64,000 bases of DNA, taken from contig DASYKY010000124.1 in NCBI GenBank assembly GCA_035995025.1, positions 1 to 64,000 on the forward strand, read 5' to 3'. The position numbers and the translations under genes are program-made. The stretch is from Actinophytocola sp035995025. Lineage in GTDB: Bacteria > Actinomycetota > Actinomycetes > Mycobacteriales > Pseudonocardiaceae. Within the stretch, counting starts at the first letter, position 1. Each line of letters opens with the position of its first letter. Positions 7,996 through 16,357 of the stretch are shown here, in pieces. A model generated the notes under the pieces. The model saw only the letters and a list, made by a program, of their open reading frames with translations. It did no database searches and had not been told where the DNA came from.

Positions 7996-8590
7996 GTTTC
8001 CATCTCCTTCAACAATGGGGTTTCGGGAAACTGCACGGGGTCGTTCTGTGCACTCCGTCGCGATCAATTTACTCGGAACTGAATGGACTCGCGTCGCCGA
8101 ATACTCCATCGTGTTGCGAATTCTGGATTGTTCATCACTTCCGGCTTTCTCGGACGATGACGTGGCTCTGCTGAGTGATCATCGGGTGAGCGGCCGACAG
8201 CGCTCTGTGCCTGGTCAACGGCTTGACCGGGCCTCGAGTGGCCGGGTCGCGTCGCCCGGACGGCGGATACCCCAGGTCAGCGGCCAAGATCACCGTACGT
8301 AGTCAACGGAGGCGTCTGCACGTGCGATCACGAAACGAAAATCACCTGCGTGGCTGCCTGTCGGGTAACCGCGACCCCGGGTAGCGTCCGAAGTGACGGG
8401 TCGCGCCCACGCGGCCCGTTCCGGGAGGCCCAGGTCGTGATGGCAACGATCGAGAGGGTCGGCACCCGGCCCTCGTGGGCGACGCTGGCGGCGTCGAGGA
8501 GGTTCTCGACGCCGACCTGATCGCCCAGCCTGGGTGGGTGCCTGGCCCTACGAGGAGCGGACGTGGGTGCGCGTTCGCGTGGGAGTTGCC
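7996..8590. other. Intergenic region without recognised gene
   Basis: About 595 bases between the secreted-protein start and phoH2. They must hold two divergent promoters. One short plus-strand frame (GTGATG at about 8437 to a TGA at about 8520) and an overlapping frame reading GDAGGVEEVLDADLIA look vaguely protein-like, so a decayed gene is possible around 8400-8590. I found no tRNA, riboswitch or strong hairpin. Confidence 0.4.
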
Positions 8591-9928
8591 GTGACCGCTT
8601 CGCGTTCCTCAGGAGGCCCGGGTGACCTGCGCCGTACGTATGTTCTCGACACGTCCGTGCTGCTTTCCGACCCGTGGGCGGTGTCCCGTTTCGCCGAGCA
8701 CGCTGTAGTCCTCCCGCTCGTCGTGATCGGTGAGCTCGAAGGCAAGCGTCACCACCCCGAGCTCGGCTGGTTCGCCAGGGAAGCTCTCCGGCTGCTCGAC
8801 GACCTGCGGCAGCACCACGGCAGGCTCGACAAGCCGATCCCCATCGGCCCCGCCGGCGGCACGCTGCACGTGGAGCTGAACCACTCCGACCCGGGCGTGC
8901 TCCCGCCCGGTTTCCGGGCCGACTCGAACGACGCCCGCATCCTCGCCTGCGCGCTGAACCTGGCCGCCGAGGTCGAGAATGTGACGCTCGTCACCAAGGA
9001 CATCCCGCTGCGCGTCAAGGCGGCAGCGGTCGGCCTGGAGTCGGACGAGTACCGCGCGCAGGACGTCACCCCGTCCGGTTGGACCGGGATGGTCGACGTC
9101 GAGCTGCCGGCCGAGGCGCTGGACACCCTGTACCGCGACGGCGCGATCGACCCCGCCGACTACGGCGCGTCGGACGCGGACTACCCGTGCAACACCGGGC
9201 TGCGGCTGATGGCGCCGTCCGCGAGCGCGCTCGGCCGGATCACCAAGGACAAGCAGATCCAGCTCGTGCGCGGCGACCGCGAGGCGTTCGGCCTGCACGG
9301 GCGCTCCGCCGAACAGCGGATCGCGCTCGACCTGCTGCTCGACCCGGAGGTCGGCATCGTGTCGCTCGGCGGGCGGGCCGGCACCGGCAAGTCGGCGCTC
9401 GCGCTGTGTGCCGGTCTCGAGCAGGTCATGGAACGTGGCCTGCACCGCAAGGTCGTGGTCTTCCGTCCGGTGTACGCGGTCGGCGGCCAGGAGATCGGCT
9501 ACCTGCCGGGCAGCGAGAGCGAGAAGATGGAGCCGTGGGCGCAGGCGGTGTTCGACACCCTCGGCGCGCTGGTCAGCAAGGCCGTGATCGACGAGGTGCT
9601 CGGCCGCGGCATGCTCGAGGTGCTCCCGCTGACCCACATCCGCGGCCGTTCGCTGCACGATGCGTTCGTGATCGTCGACGAGGCGCAGTCGCTGGAGCGC
9701 AACGTGCTGCTGACAGTGCTGTCCCGGCTCGGCACCGGCTCGCGGGTGGTGCTCACCCACGACGTTGCACAGCGGGACAACTTGCGCGTCGGCCGGCACG
9801 ACGGCATCGCGGCGGTGATCGAGAAGCTGAAGGGCCACCCGCTGTTCGCGCACGTCACGCTGACCCGCTCCGAGCGCTCGCCGATCGCGGCGCTGGTCAC
9901 CGAGATGCTGGAGGACCAGTCATCCTGA
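8591..9928 (+). CDS. phoH2: PhoH2: PIN-domain RNase fused to PhoH ATPase
   Basis: The 445-residue product combines an N-terminal PIN domain (residues ~16-150) with a C-terminal PhoH ATPase. The PIN part shows RRTYVLDTSVLLSDPWA, the conserved acidic residues in VVIGELEGKR, and SNDARILA. The ATPase has Walker A GRAGTGKSALAL and Walker B DAFVIVDEAQ followed by the sensor region GTGSRVVLTHD. Mycobacterial PhoH2 is an ATP-dependent RNA helicase/RNase. I chose GTG 8591 because it puts the PIN start at the usual distance; upstream in-frame GTG/TTG codons would add an unconserved tail. A terminator follows at 9944-9987. Confidence 0.93.
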   Translation: MTASRSSGGPGDLRRTYVLDTSVLLSDPWAVSRFAEHAVVLPLVVIGELEGKRHHPELGWFAREALRLLDDLRQHHGRLDKPIPIGPAGGTLHVELNHSDPGVLPPGFRADSNDARILACALNLAAEVENVTLVTKDIPLRVKAAAVGLESDEYRAQDVTPSGWTGMVDVELPAEALDTLYRDGAIDPADYGASDADYPCNTGLRLMAPSASALGRITKDKQIQLVRGDREAFGLHGRSAEQRIALDLLLDPEVGIVSLGGRAGTGKSALALCAGLEQVMERGLHRKVVVFRPVYAVGGQEIGYLPGSESEKMEPWAQAVFDTLGALVSKAVIDEVLGRGMLEVLPLTHIRGRSLHDAFVIVDEAQSLERNVLLTVLSRLGTGSRVVLTHDVAQRDNLRVGRHDGIAAVIEKLKGHPLFAHVTLTRSERSPIAALVTEMLEDQSS

Positions 9929-9943
9929 GGGAAGGGTAGGGGT

Positions 9944-9987
9944 AGCCCCCGAATGATCTCGGGTGCATCCCGGATGGTTCGGGGGCT
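9944..9987 (+). terminator. Nested hairpin after phoH2
   Basis: AGCCCCCGAA (9944-9953) pairs with TTCGGGGGCT (9978-9987), and a smaller CGGG/CCCG stem sits in the loop. It begins 16 bases after the phoH2 stop, which also argues that the next gene starts downstream of it. Confidence 0.75.
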
Positions 9988-10010
9988 TCCCACGCGAGAG
10001 CGTCATATGC

Positions 10011-11024
10011 GTGACCAACCTCGTGCTGACCCCGCAACGGGCGACCCGGCGTACGACCGCCGCCGGCCCGCGACCGTCCGTCCTCGCCGTCCGGATCGGC
10101 CTGGCGGGCATCGTGTGCTCGCTGCTGTTCATGACGCGGCTGACGGTCGCGGCGTGGGACCGGATGAGCGTGCTGAACACGACGATGTCCGACTACGCGT
10201 ACCTCCCGTCGGTGGGCTGGATGTTCGGCGCCTCCGTGCTGTGCGTCGGCGTCGCCGGGGCCGGCGCGGCGGCCGGGCTGGCCGCGATCCGGCTGCTGGA
10301 CGGCGTGTGGCTGAAGCTCGCGCTGGGCCTCGCGGCGCTCGGATCGGTCCTGGCCGCGATCTTCCGCACCGACCTCGGCGAGTCACTGTCCACATCGGCG
10401 CAGATCCACCGGTACGCCGCGGGCGTGGTGTTCTTCTGCGTGCCGATCGCGGTGTTCCTCGTGGCGCGGCGGCTGACCGGCGTCGGCTACCTCGCACGGG
10501 ACCGCAAGCTGTTGTACGCCAACGTGATCGTCACGTCGGTGGTGCTGACGCTGTTCATGACCAGCCACTTCGGCGCGATGCCGGAGGTGTTGCAGGATCT
10601 GAACGGCGTGTTCCAGCGGGTGCTGTTCGTGCTGGAGCTGGTGCTGCTCGGCCAGCTGACCCTGCTGCCGTTGCGGTTCCGCCCCGTCGCCGGCGTTGCG
10701 CCGGCCGCGGACCCCGGCCGGCGCTACCAGCCGCGCGGTAGTGGGGCGCCCTCCGCGAAGCCGGACGCCGACTGGGTGCCGACGACGGCCTTCGCGTGGA
10801 ACTCCTCCAGCGTGGTGGCGCCGGTGTACGTGCAGGCCGATCGCACGCCGGAGCAGATGGTGTCCAGCAGGTCCTCGACGCTTGGGGCGGCCGGGTCCAG
10901 GCGCATCCGCGACGTGGAGATGCCCTCCTCGAACAGCGCCTTGCGGGCCCGGTCGAACGCGCCGTCGCCTCGGGTGCGAGCGGTGACCGCGCGCTTCGAC
11001 GCCATGCCGAACGACTCCTTGTAG
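10011..11024 (+). CDS. DUF998 integral membrane protein with C-terminal read-through into guaB1 antisense
   Basis: From GTG 10011 the first ~225 residues form a DUF998-like membrane domain with six predicted helices: VRIGLAGIVCSLLFM, VGWMFGASVLCVGVAG, WLKLALGLAALGSVLAAIFRTD, IHRYAAGVVFFCVPIAVFLVA, ANVIVTSVVLTLFM and LFVLELVLLGQLTLLPL. The Pro/Arg-rich end near 10720 is where family members normally stop. Here no stop occurs and the frame runs another ~300 bases antisense to guaB1, ending at 11024. GTG 9963 is rejected as a start because it lies inside the terminator hairpin. Function of DUF998 proteins is unknown. Confidence 0.75.
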   Translation: MTNLVLTPQRATRRTTAAGPRPSVLAVRIGLAGIVCSLLFMTRLTVAAWDRMSVLNTTMSDYAYLPSVGWMFGASVLCVGVAGAGAAAGLAAIRLLDGVWLKLALGLAALGSVLAAIFRTDLGESLSTSAQIHRYAAGVVFFCVPIAVFLVARRLTGVGYLARDRKLLYANVIVTSVVLTLFMTSHFGAMPEVLQDLNGVFQRVLFVLELVLLGQLTLLPLRFRPVAGVAPAADPGRRYQPRGSGAPSAKPDADWVPTTAFAWNSSSVVAPVYVQADRTPEQMVSSRSSTLGAAGSRRIRDVEMPSSNSALRARSNAPSPRVRAVTARFDAMPNDSL

Positions 11025-12160
11025 GACTGGCCCTGCTCGTCGCGCTGCAGGTCGCCCGGGGACTCGTACGTGCCGGCGAACCACGAGCCGACCATCACGC
11101 TGGACGCGCCGGCGGCGAGCGCGAGCGCCACGTCCCGCGGGTGGCGGACGCCGCCGTCGGCCCACACCCGGCCGCCCATGTCGCGGGCGGCGCGGGCGCA
11201 CTCGAGCACGGACGAGAACTGCGGGCGGCCGACGCCGGTCATCATCCGGGTCGTGCACATCGCGCCGGGGCCGACGCCGACCTTGACCACGTCCGCGCCC
11301 GCCTCGATCAGGTCTCGCACGCCCTCCGTGGTGACCACGTTGCCCGCCACGACCGGCACGTCCGGGCCCGCCGCGCGGACGGCCTTCAGCGCGGTCAGCA
11401 TCTTCTCCTGATGGCCGTGCGCGGTATCCACGACGAGCGTGTCGACCTCCGCCTCCAGCAGCGCCGCCGCTTTCGCGGCCACGTCGCCGTTCACGCCCAG
11501 CGCGGCCGCGATCCGCAGCCGCCCACCGGCGTCGACGGCCGGGCGGTACAGGTCAGCCCGGAGCGCGCCCACCTCGGTGAGCACGCCCGCGAGCCGGCCA
11601 GCCTCGTCCACGCCCAGCGCGACGCGCGCGGTGCGGCCGTGCAGCCGGTCGAACACCTCGCGCGGCGGCGTGCCGAGCGGCAGCGTGACCAGCTCCGTGT
11701 CGGCGACCTCGCTGACGCGGGTGAACCGGTCCACGCCCGCGCACGCCGCCTCGTCCACGACCCCGGCGGGCCGTCCCTCCGCGTCGACCACGACGACCGC
11801 GCCATGCGCCCGCTTCGGCAGCAGGTTGAGCACGTCGGCCACCGAGTCGCCCGGGGTGAGTACGAGCGGCGTGTCCCACACGGTGTGCCGGGACTTCACC
11901 CACGCCACGATGTCCGCGACCACGGCCGGATCGACGTCCTGCGGCAGCACCACCAGCCCGCCGCGACGCGCCATGGTCTCCGCCATCCGCCGGCCGGCGA
12001 CCGCGGTCATGTTGGCCACCACCAGGGGAATGGTGGCCCCCGTTCCGTCCGATGTGGACAGATCGACGTCGGACCGGGACTCGACCGACGAGCGGTTCGG
12101 CACCAGGAACACGTCGTCGTAGGTCAGGTCGTAGGCCGGTGGCTCGCTCAGAAATCGCAC
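10724..12160 (-). CDS. guaB1: GuaB1: IMPDH-family GMP reductase
   Basis: The 478-residue protein is an IMP dehydrogenase-fold barrel with an inserted pair of CBS-like domains (residues ~95-220). The catalytic loop is VGVGPGAMCTTRMMTGVG, whose Cys attacks C2 of the purine. The Asp of VDTAHGH and the GG of WADGGVRHPRD bind the nucleotide. The divergent loop (GPGAMCTT rather than GSICTT) and start MRFLSE mark the GuaB1 branch; the M. smegmatis member has been shown to be a GMP reductase. It would convert GMP to IMP in purine salvage. GTG 12160 starts 9 bases after the ligase stop, so the two are co-transcribed. Confidence 0.92.
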   Translation of the reverse strand: MRFLSEPPAYDLTYDDVFLVPNRSSVESRSDVDLSTSDGTGATIPLVVANMTAVAGRRMAETMARRGGLVVLPQDVDPAVVADIVAWVKSRHTVWDTPLVLTPGDSVADVLNLLPKRAHGAVVVVDAEGRPAGVVDEAACAGVDRFTRVSEVADTELVTLPLGTPPREVFDRLHGRTARVALGVDEAGRLAGVLTEVGALRADLYRPAVDAGGRLRIAAALGVNGDVAAKAAALLEAEVDTLVVDTAHGHQEKMLTALKAVRAAGPDVPVVAGNVVTTEGVRDLIEAGADVVKVGVGPGAMCTTRMMTGVGRPQFSSVLECARAARDMGGRVWADGGVRHPRDVALALAAGASSVMVGSWFAGTYESPGDLQRDEQGQSYKESFGMASKRAVTARTRGDGAFDRARKALFEEGISTSRMRLDPAAPSVEDLLDTICSGVRSACTYTGATTLEEFHAKAVVGTQSASGFAEGAPLPRGW

Positions 12161-12169
12161 GTTGTGAGC

Positions 12170-13684
12170 TTAGGGCGCGCCTCCCTTCGGGAGCATCGAA
12201 CGCACGGCGTCGATCGTGTCCGCCTCGGGCGGCTCCTTGTCCGGGCGGTAGCGGACCACGCGCGCGAACCGCAGCGCCACGCCGCCCGGATAACGGGAGC
12301 TGACCTGCACGCCGTCGAGCGCGATCTCCACCACCAGGTGCGGGCGTAAGTACACGGTCCAGTCGGTGCGGCGGTCCTCGTACTTCGGGAACTCCTCGGT
12401 CTGCCAGGCCAGCAGCTCGTCGGTGAGCCCCTTGAAAGTCTTGCCCACCATGACCGGCGGGCCGCCGTCCGGGTCGCGTGCGCCGAGGTGCAGGTTCGAC
12501 AGGTACCCGGTGCGCCGCCCGTGCCCCCACTCGGCGGCCAGGACGACCAGGTCGAGCGTGTGCACCGGCTTGACCTTGCGCCACGCCTTGCCGCGCCGGC
12601 CCGCCTGGTACGTGGAGTCGAGGTCCTTCACGACGACGCCCTCGTGGCCCATCGCGAGCGCCGCGTCCAGCACCTCCTGCGCCTGCTCCTCGGTCGGCTC
12701 CAGCGCGCCGGGGATGACCAGCGCGTCGCCGACCGCCTTGTGCAGCGCCACGTTGCGCTCGCGCAAGGGCGCGTCGACGAGGTCGGTGCCATCGAGGTGC
12801 ACGCAGTCGAAGAAGTACGGCTGCAGCAGCAGCTCGCGCTCGCTGGTGGCGCCGAAGCGGCTCATCGTCTCCTGGAACGGGCGCGGGCGGCCGTCGTCGT
12901 CGAGCGCCAGCGTCTCGCCGTCGAGCACCGCCTGCCGCGCGGGCAGTCCGCGCACCAGGTCGACCAGCTCGGGCACGGACGCCGTGATCTCCCGCAGCGT
13001 GCGGGTGAACACGTGCACCTCGTCGCCGTCCTTGTGCACCTGGATGCGCGCACCGTCCATTTTGTACTCGATGACGACCGAGCCCGCCAGCGCCTCCGCG
13101 AGCGACTCGCCCGGCGAGGCCAGCATCGGGCGGATCGGTCTGCCCAGCTCCAGACCGAACTCGCCCAGCGCCGCCTCGCCGCCGGTCAGCGCCGCCTCCG
13201 CGGTGGCGGGTAACCGGCCGGACAGCATGAACGCGCGGCGCACCGGCTCCTTGCCCACCTCGGCCGCCGCGGCGATCGCGTCGAGCATGACGCCCTCCAG
13301 CGCGCCCTGCCGCAGCTCGCCGGTGAGCAGGCGCATCAGGAAGCGCTGCTCGTCCGCGGTCGCCGCGCCGAACAGGCTGGTCAGCAGGCCGGTGCGGCGC
13401 TGCGCCGACCCCTTGCCGCCGGTCGCCGCCACCTCGTCGAACGCCCGGTCGACCCCCGCGACGGTCAGCGACGGCCCGGCCGCGGCCGGCACGTCGAGGT
13501 CGACCAGCGTGCGCCAGCCCGCGCCGATCCGGCCCTGCCGCGGCGTGCCTGCGAGGAACCCGACGACCGTGCCCACCTGGTCGCCGGCTTCGCGTAACAG
13601 GCCGGACAGCGCCTCGACCTTGGCCAGGCGCGACCGGGTGGCCGACACGGCGGCGGACGTTCGAACGACATCGGCGAGCAACAC
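12170..13684 (-). CDS. ligB: ATP-dependent DNA ligase (LigB type)
   Basis: The 504-residue enzyme matches mycobacterial LigB in length and order: an N-terminal alpha-helical DNA-binding domain (residues ~1-200), then the nucleotidyltransferase core and an OB fold. Motif I is EYKMDGARIQVHK with the adenylated Lys (near residue 210), motif III is FDCVHLDG, motif IV EGVVVKDL and motif V AWRKVKPVHTLDLVV. It joins nicks using ATP, in addition to the essential NAD ligase expected elsewhere. GTG 13684 gives the conserved MLLADV start. It leads directly into guaB1. Confidence 0.93.
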   Translation of the reverse strand: MLLADVVRTSAAVSATRSRLAKVEALSGLLREAGDQVGTVVGFLAGTPRQGRIGAGWRTLVDLDVPAAAGPSLTVAGVDRAFDEVAATGGKGSAQRRTGLLTSLFGAATADEQRFLMRLLTGELRQGALEGVMLDAIAAAAEVGKEPVRRAFMLSGRLPATAEAALTGGEAALGEFGLELGRPIRPMLASPGESLAEALAGSVVIEYKMDGARIQVHKDGDEVHVFTRTLREITASVPELVDLVRGLPARQAVLDGETLALDDDGRPRPFQETMSRFGATSERELLLQPYFFDCVHLDGTDLVDAPLRERNVALHKAVGDALVIPGALEPTEEQAQEVLDAALAMGHEGVVVKDLDSTYQAGRRGKAWRKVKPVHTLDLVVLAAEWGHGRRTGYLSNLHLGARDPDGGPPVMVGKTFKGLTDELLAWQTEEFPKYEDRRTDWTVYLRPHLVVEIALDGVQVSSRYPGGVALRFARVVRYRPDKEPPEADTIDAVRSMLPKGGAP

Positions 13685-13719
13685 ACCGACATCATGCCCC
13701 CGGGCACCGACAATTCACG

Positions 13720-14013
13720 TCACCGCTGGTCAGCGGGTTCTTCCGGGTCGTCGGGGACCGTCTGGTCGACGAAGTCCTCGTCGCCGTAGCGCAGCCACTC
13801 GCTGATGCCCGCCATCCGCACGCTGACCAGATCGGACTGACGCGGCGAGATGATGATGTACCGGCCCTCCGAATCGGTGATCTTCACCTCGGGCAGCCGC
13901 AGCGTCAGCGTCACCGGCCCCATTCCTTCGTACGCCGGCACCTGCCAGGTCTTGTCCACTTCGGTCTCGGCCAGGTGCCGCTTGGCCAGCTCGTCGCGCG
14001 AGGTAGTCTCCAT
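13720..14013 (-). CDS. Hypothetical protein divergent from the XRE/DUF397 pair
   Basis: The ATG at 14013 has a GGAGGGG ribosome binding site. The 97-residue acidic product begins METTSRDELAKRHLAE and has a beta-rich middle (GPVTLTLRLPEVKIT, then GRYIIISPRQSDLVSVRM) followed by an acidic tail (DEDFVDQTVPDDPEEP). No membrane segment or signal peptide is present. I do not recognise the family. It shares a 117-base divergent promoter region, with candidate operators, with the XRE regulator, so it may be a partner or target of that module. Confidence 0.75.
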   Translation of the reverse strand: METTSRDELAKRHLAETEVDKTWQVPAYEGMGPVTLTLRLPEVKITDSEGRYIIISPRQSDLVSVRMAGISEWLRYGDEDFVDQTVPDDPEEPADQR

Positions 14014-14058
14014 GGTGATTTCCCCTCCGTCCGAATAAGATTTCGGAACCCTCGCATT

Positions 14059-14113
14059 TTGCAAGTACTGCAAGGAATCCCGCTTTCGAGTGATTGCTTG
14101 CGCGTGTGGCAAG
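14059..14113. promoter_or_regulatory. Candidate XRE operators (GCAAG/CTTGC elements)
   Basis: Between the divergent starts lies TTGCAAGTACTGCAA (14059-14073), with TGCAAG repeated at a 9-base step (14060 and 14069). A dyad CTTGC-N7-GCAAG follows at 14097-14113. Four copies of one pentamer in 55 bases upstream of a helix-turn-helix gene suggest autoregulation. The link is inferred from position only. Confidence 0.45.
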
Positions 14114-14130
14114 TGGGGAACATCGGCGGC

Positions 14131-14979
14131 ATGCCAGGAAATCCCCATACCTCCGTGCGTTCGCGCACGGTTGCCACCGAACTCCGTAAACTGCGTGAGG
14201 AACGCGAGCTGAGCTTGGCCGAGGTGGGCAGGATGCTCGGCGTCTCGGCCAGCAAGATCAGTCGCATCGAGACAGGCGTCAGCGGGCTGCAGGCGGACGA
14301 GGTCGCGACGCTGCTCGGCTTCTACCGAGTCCCGTCCGCCAAACGGATTGAGCTGCTCGAGTTGCTCAGACGCAGTGACACCAAGGGCTGGTGGGAACGC
14401 CAGGCCGGTCTCCCGAAGCTCTGGCGCGCCGTCATCGACTACGAGAACAAGGCCACCCGCATCCAGCACTACGGCCCGCTGATTATTCCAGGTTTGTTGC
14501 AGACCGGGGAGTATTGCGAGGCGATGCTTCGTGGCACCGACGCGACGCTCACCGATGCGGAGCTGGACAACCTCGTCGCGACCCGGATGGCACGAGCAGC
14601 GGTGCTCACGAGATCCACGGCACCCCAATACCTTGCGGTGATTCACGAGGTGGCGCTGCGGATGCAGGTCGGCGGCCCGGGCGTGATGCTTCGCCAGCTG
14701 TTTCACTTGCTGGGTATCGCGGATCGGCCGAACGTCGTGCTACGGGTGCTGCCGATCAGTGCGGGCGCCAGCGTCGGCCTCTATGGCGCCTTCATGATCC
14801 TCGAGCTCGCAGAGGAGCCGGACCTCGTGCATGTGGAGAACCAGATCACGGGAATGTTTCTGGAGGAGGATGCGGACTTGGCCGGATATCGGTTGGCGTT
14901 GCAAAATATTGTGAGAGTTGCCCTTGCACCGGATGCAACGGCGACGCTGATCGACTCGATCGCCGCCGAGTTGAAGTAG
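14131..14979 (+). CDS. XRE-family regulator with DUF5753 (Scr1-type) C-terminus
   Basis: The 282-residue protein has an N-terminal helix-turn-helix (residues ~10-70): VATELRKLREERELSLAEVG, MLGVSASKISRIETG and ADEVATLLGFY. The DUF5753 domain follows, with the hallmark YGPLIIPGLLQTGEYCEA near residue 115 and VLRVLPISAGA near residue 208. ATG 14131 gives the usual N-terminus. These regulators are nearly always paired with a DUF397 gene, as here 10 bases downstream. In Streptomyces such pairs (bldB/whiJ/Scr1-like) affect development and antibiotic production and may act as toxin-antitoxin-like units. Confidence 0.92.
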   Translation: MPGNPHTSVRSRTVATELRKLREERELSLAEVGRMLGVSASKISRIETGVSGLQADEVATLLGFYRVPSAKRIELLELLRRSDTKGWWERQAGLPKLWRAVIDYENKATRIQHYGPLIIPGLLQTGEYCEAMLRGTDATLTDAELDNLVATRMARAAVLTRSTAPQYLAVIHEVALRMQVGGPGVMLRQLFHLLGIADRPNVVLRVLPISAGASVGLYGAFMILELAEEPDLVHVENQITGMFLEEDADLAGYRLALQNIVRVALAPDATATLIDSIAAELK

Positions 14980-14989
14980 AGGAGAGACC

Positions 14990-15175
14990 ATGCAGGCCTT
15001 GGACCTGAGCACGGCTCGTTGGCGCAAGAGCAGTCGCAGCGCAGATGGCAACACCTGCGTCGAGGTGGCGTTGGTCGGGCAGGGCGCTGCCTTACGCGAC
15101 TCCAAGCAGGCCGACGGCCCGGTTCTCACGTTCCCCGCCGCGTCCCTCGCCAGCCTGCTTAACACGATCAGGTAG
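14990..15175 (+). CDS. DUF397-domain small protein
   Basis: This 61-residue protein is a complete DUF397 domain: ARWRKSSRSADGNTCVEVA followed by ALRDSKQADGPVLTF. Start ATG 14990 has an AGGAGAG site. It follows the XRE/DUF5753 gene by 10 bases, the standard arrangement in actinobacteria. WhiJ-type studies suggest that the small partner modulates DNA binding by the regulator. Confidence 0.93.
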   Translation: MQALDLSTARWRKSSRSADGNTCVEVALVGQGAALRDSKQADGPVLTFPAASLASLLNTIR

Positions 15176-15230
15176 CCCTCCGGCCGCAGCTTGACCTTCA
15201 CCATGGGGGAGGGCCCAGCGTGGTGATCAG

Positions 15231-15247
15231 CCGGGCACGGTGCCCGG
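15231..15247. promoter_or_regulatory. Dyad CCGGGCA-CGG-TGCCCGG upstream of MerR-PP2C gene
   Basis: A perfect 7-bp inverted repeat (CCGGGCACGGTGCCCGG) lies 16 bases before the ATG at 15264. It could be an operator of the MerR domain or a short terminator hairpin of the DUF397 gene. The sequence alone does not decide. Confidence 0.4.
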
Positions 15248-15263
15248 TTCGAGGAGGTTAGGC

Positions 15264-16322
15264 ATGGAGCTGTTGACCATCGGCGCGTTCGCCCGGGCGT
15301 CGCGGCTGTCGCCGAAGGCGCTGCGGCTCTACGACGAGCTGGGCCTGCTGCGCCCGGCGCGCGTCGACCCGGTCAGCGGGTACCGGCTCTACGAGCCAGC
15401 CCAGCTGGAGCGAGCCCGGCTGGTGGCGTGGCTGCGACGGCTGGGCCTGCCGCTCGCGCGGATCAAGGAGGTCTGCGACCTGCCGCGGTCCGCGGCCGCC
15501 GAAGTGGTCGCGGACTACTGGCGGCAGGTCGAGACCGAGACCGCTGCGCGCCGTGACCTCGCCGACTTCCTCGTCGTCTATCTGTCCAGAGAGGACGTCG
15601 AGATGCCGGAAACCCAGTCACCTCTTGGAATCCGTTACGCCGTTCGGACCGACCGCGGGCTCGTCCGTACGGCGAACCAGGACCGTGCGTACGCCGGCCG
15701 GCGGGTGCTCGCCGTCGCCGACGGGTACGGCTCCAACGGTTCGGGCGCCGCGGCCGGCGAGGTGGCCATCGAGGCGCTGCGCGGGGTGGACGTGCCCGCC
15801 GGCGACCTGCTGAACGTGATGTCCGAGGCCGCGCGGCGGGCGGGCGACGCGGTCCGCGACCTGATGGCCGCCGACCCCGATCCGGACGGCGGCACCACGC
15901 TGACCGCGCTGCTGTGGTCGGGTTCGCAGCTGGGCCTGGTGCACATCGGTGACAGCCGCGCGTACCTGCTGCGCGGCGACGAACTGTTACGCATCACGCA
16001 CGACCACACGATCGCCCAGGCCATGGTCGACGAGGGCAGGCTGACCGAGGACGAGTTGGCGACGCACCCGATGCGGATGATGCTGCTGCATGCATTAGGC
16101 GGGGGCGAGCCGGACATGCGGCTGCAGGACGTGCAGGCGGGCGACCGGTACCTGCTCTGCTCGGACGGCCTGCACCGCGTCCTCGACGACGACACCCTGC
16201 GCTCGGTACTGACGACGGTGCCCGAGCCGGAGGACGCCGTCGGGCGCCTGGTGGAGCTGGCCAACGAGGGAGGTGGTCCGGACAACGTGAGCTGCGTCGT
16301 CGCCGACATCGAGGCCCGCTGA
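15264..16322 (+). CDS. MerR-family regulator fused to a PP2C-type phosphatase
   Basis: ATG 15264 with GAGGAGG gives 352 residues. Residues 1-70 are a MerR winged helix-turn-helix (TIGAFARASRLSPKALRLYDELGLL, SGYRLY). A helix carries on to ~105. From ~115 a PP2C Ser/Thr phosphatase domain follows. Its metal-binding residues are visible: the Asp of VADGYG, GDSRAYLL, CSDGLH and the Asp of GGPDNVSC. MerR dimerisation helices normally lead to a ligand-binding domain; here that place is taken by the phosphatase. It could couple dephosphorylation or metal binding to transcription control, but the target is unknown. Confidence 0.9.
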   Translation: MELLTIGAFARASRLSPKALRLYDELGLLRPARVDPVSGYRLYEPAQLERARLVAWLRRLGLPLARIKEVCDLPRSAAAEVVADYWRQVETETAARRDLADFLVVYLSREDVEMPETQSPLGIRYAVRTDRGLVRTANQDRAYAGRRVLAVADGYGSNGSGAAAGEVAIEALRGVDVPAGDLLNVMSEAARRAGDAVRDLMAADPDPDGGTTLTALLWSGSQLGLVHIGDSRAYLLRGDELLRITHDHTIAQAMVDEGRLTEDELATHPMRMMLLHALGGGEPDMRLQDVQAGDRYLLCSDGLHRVLDDDTLRSVLTTVPEPEDAVGRLVELANEGGGPDNVSCVVADIEAR

Positions 16323-16357
16323 CGGGGTTAGGGCACGGCTGCGTTACTAAGTGAGTC

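Noticed and set aside
9963..10010. Earlier GTG start of the DUF998 gene
   Set aside because: It lies inside the phoH2 terminator hairpin and adds residues unlike a membrane protein start.
15191..15221. MerR-type promoter with 19-bp spacer before the MerR-PP2C gene
   Set aside because: TTGACC is present at 15191, but no convincing -10 element occurs 19-20 bases downstream.
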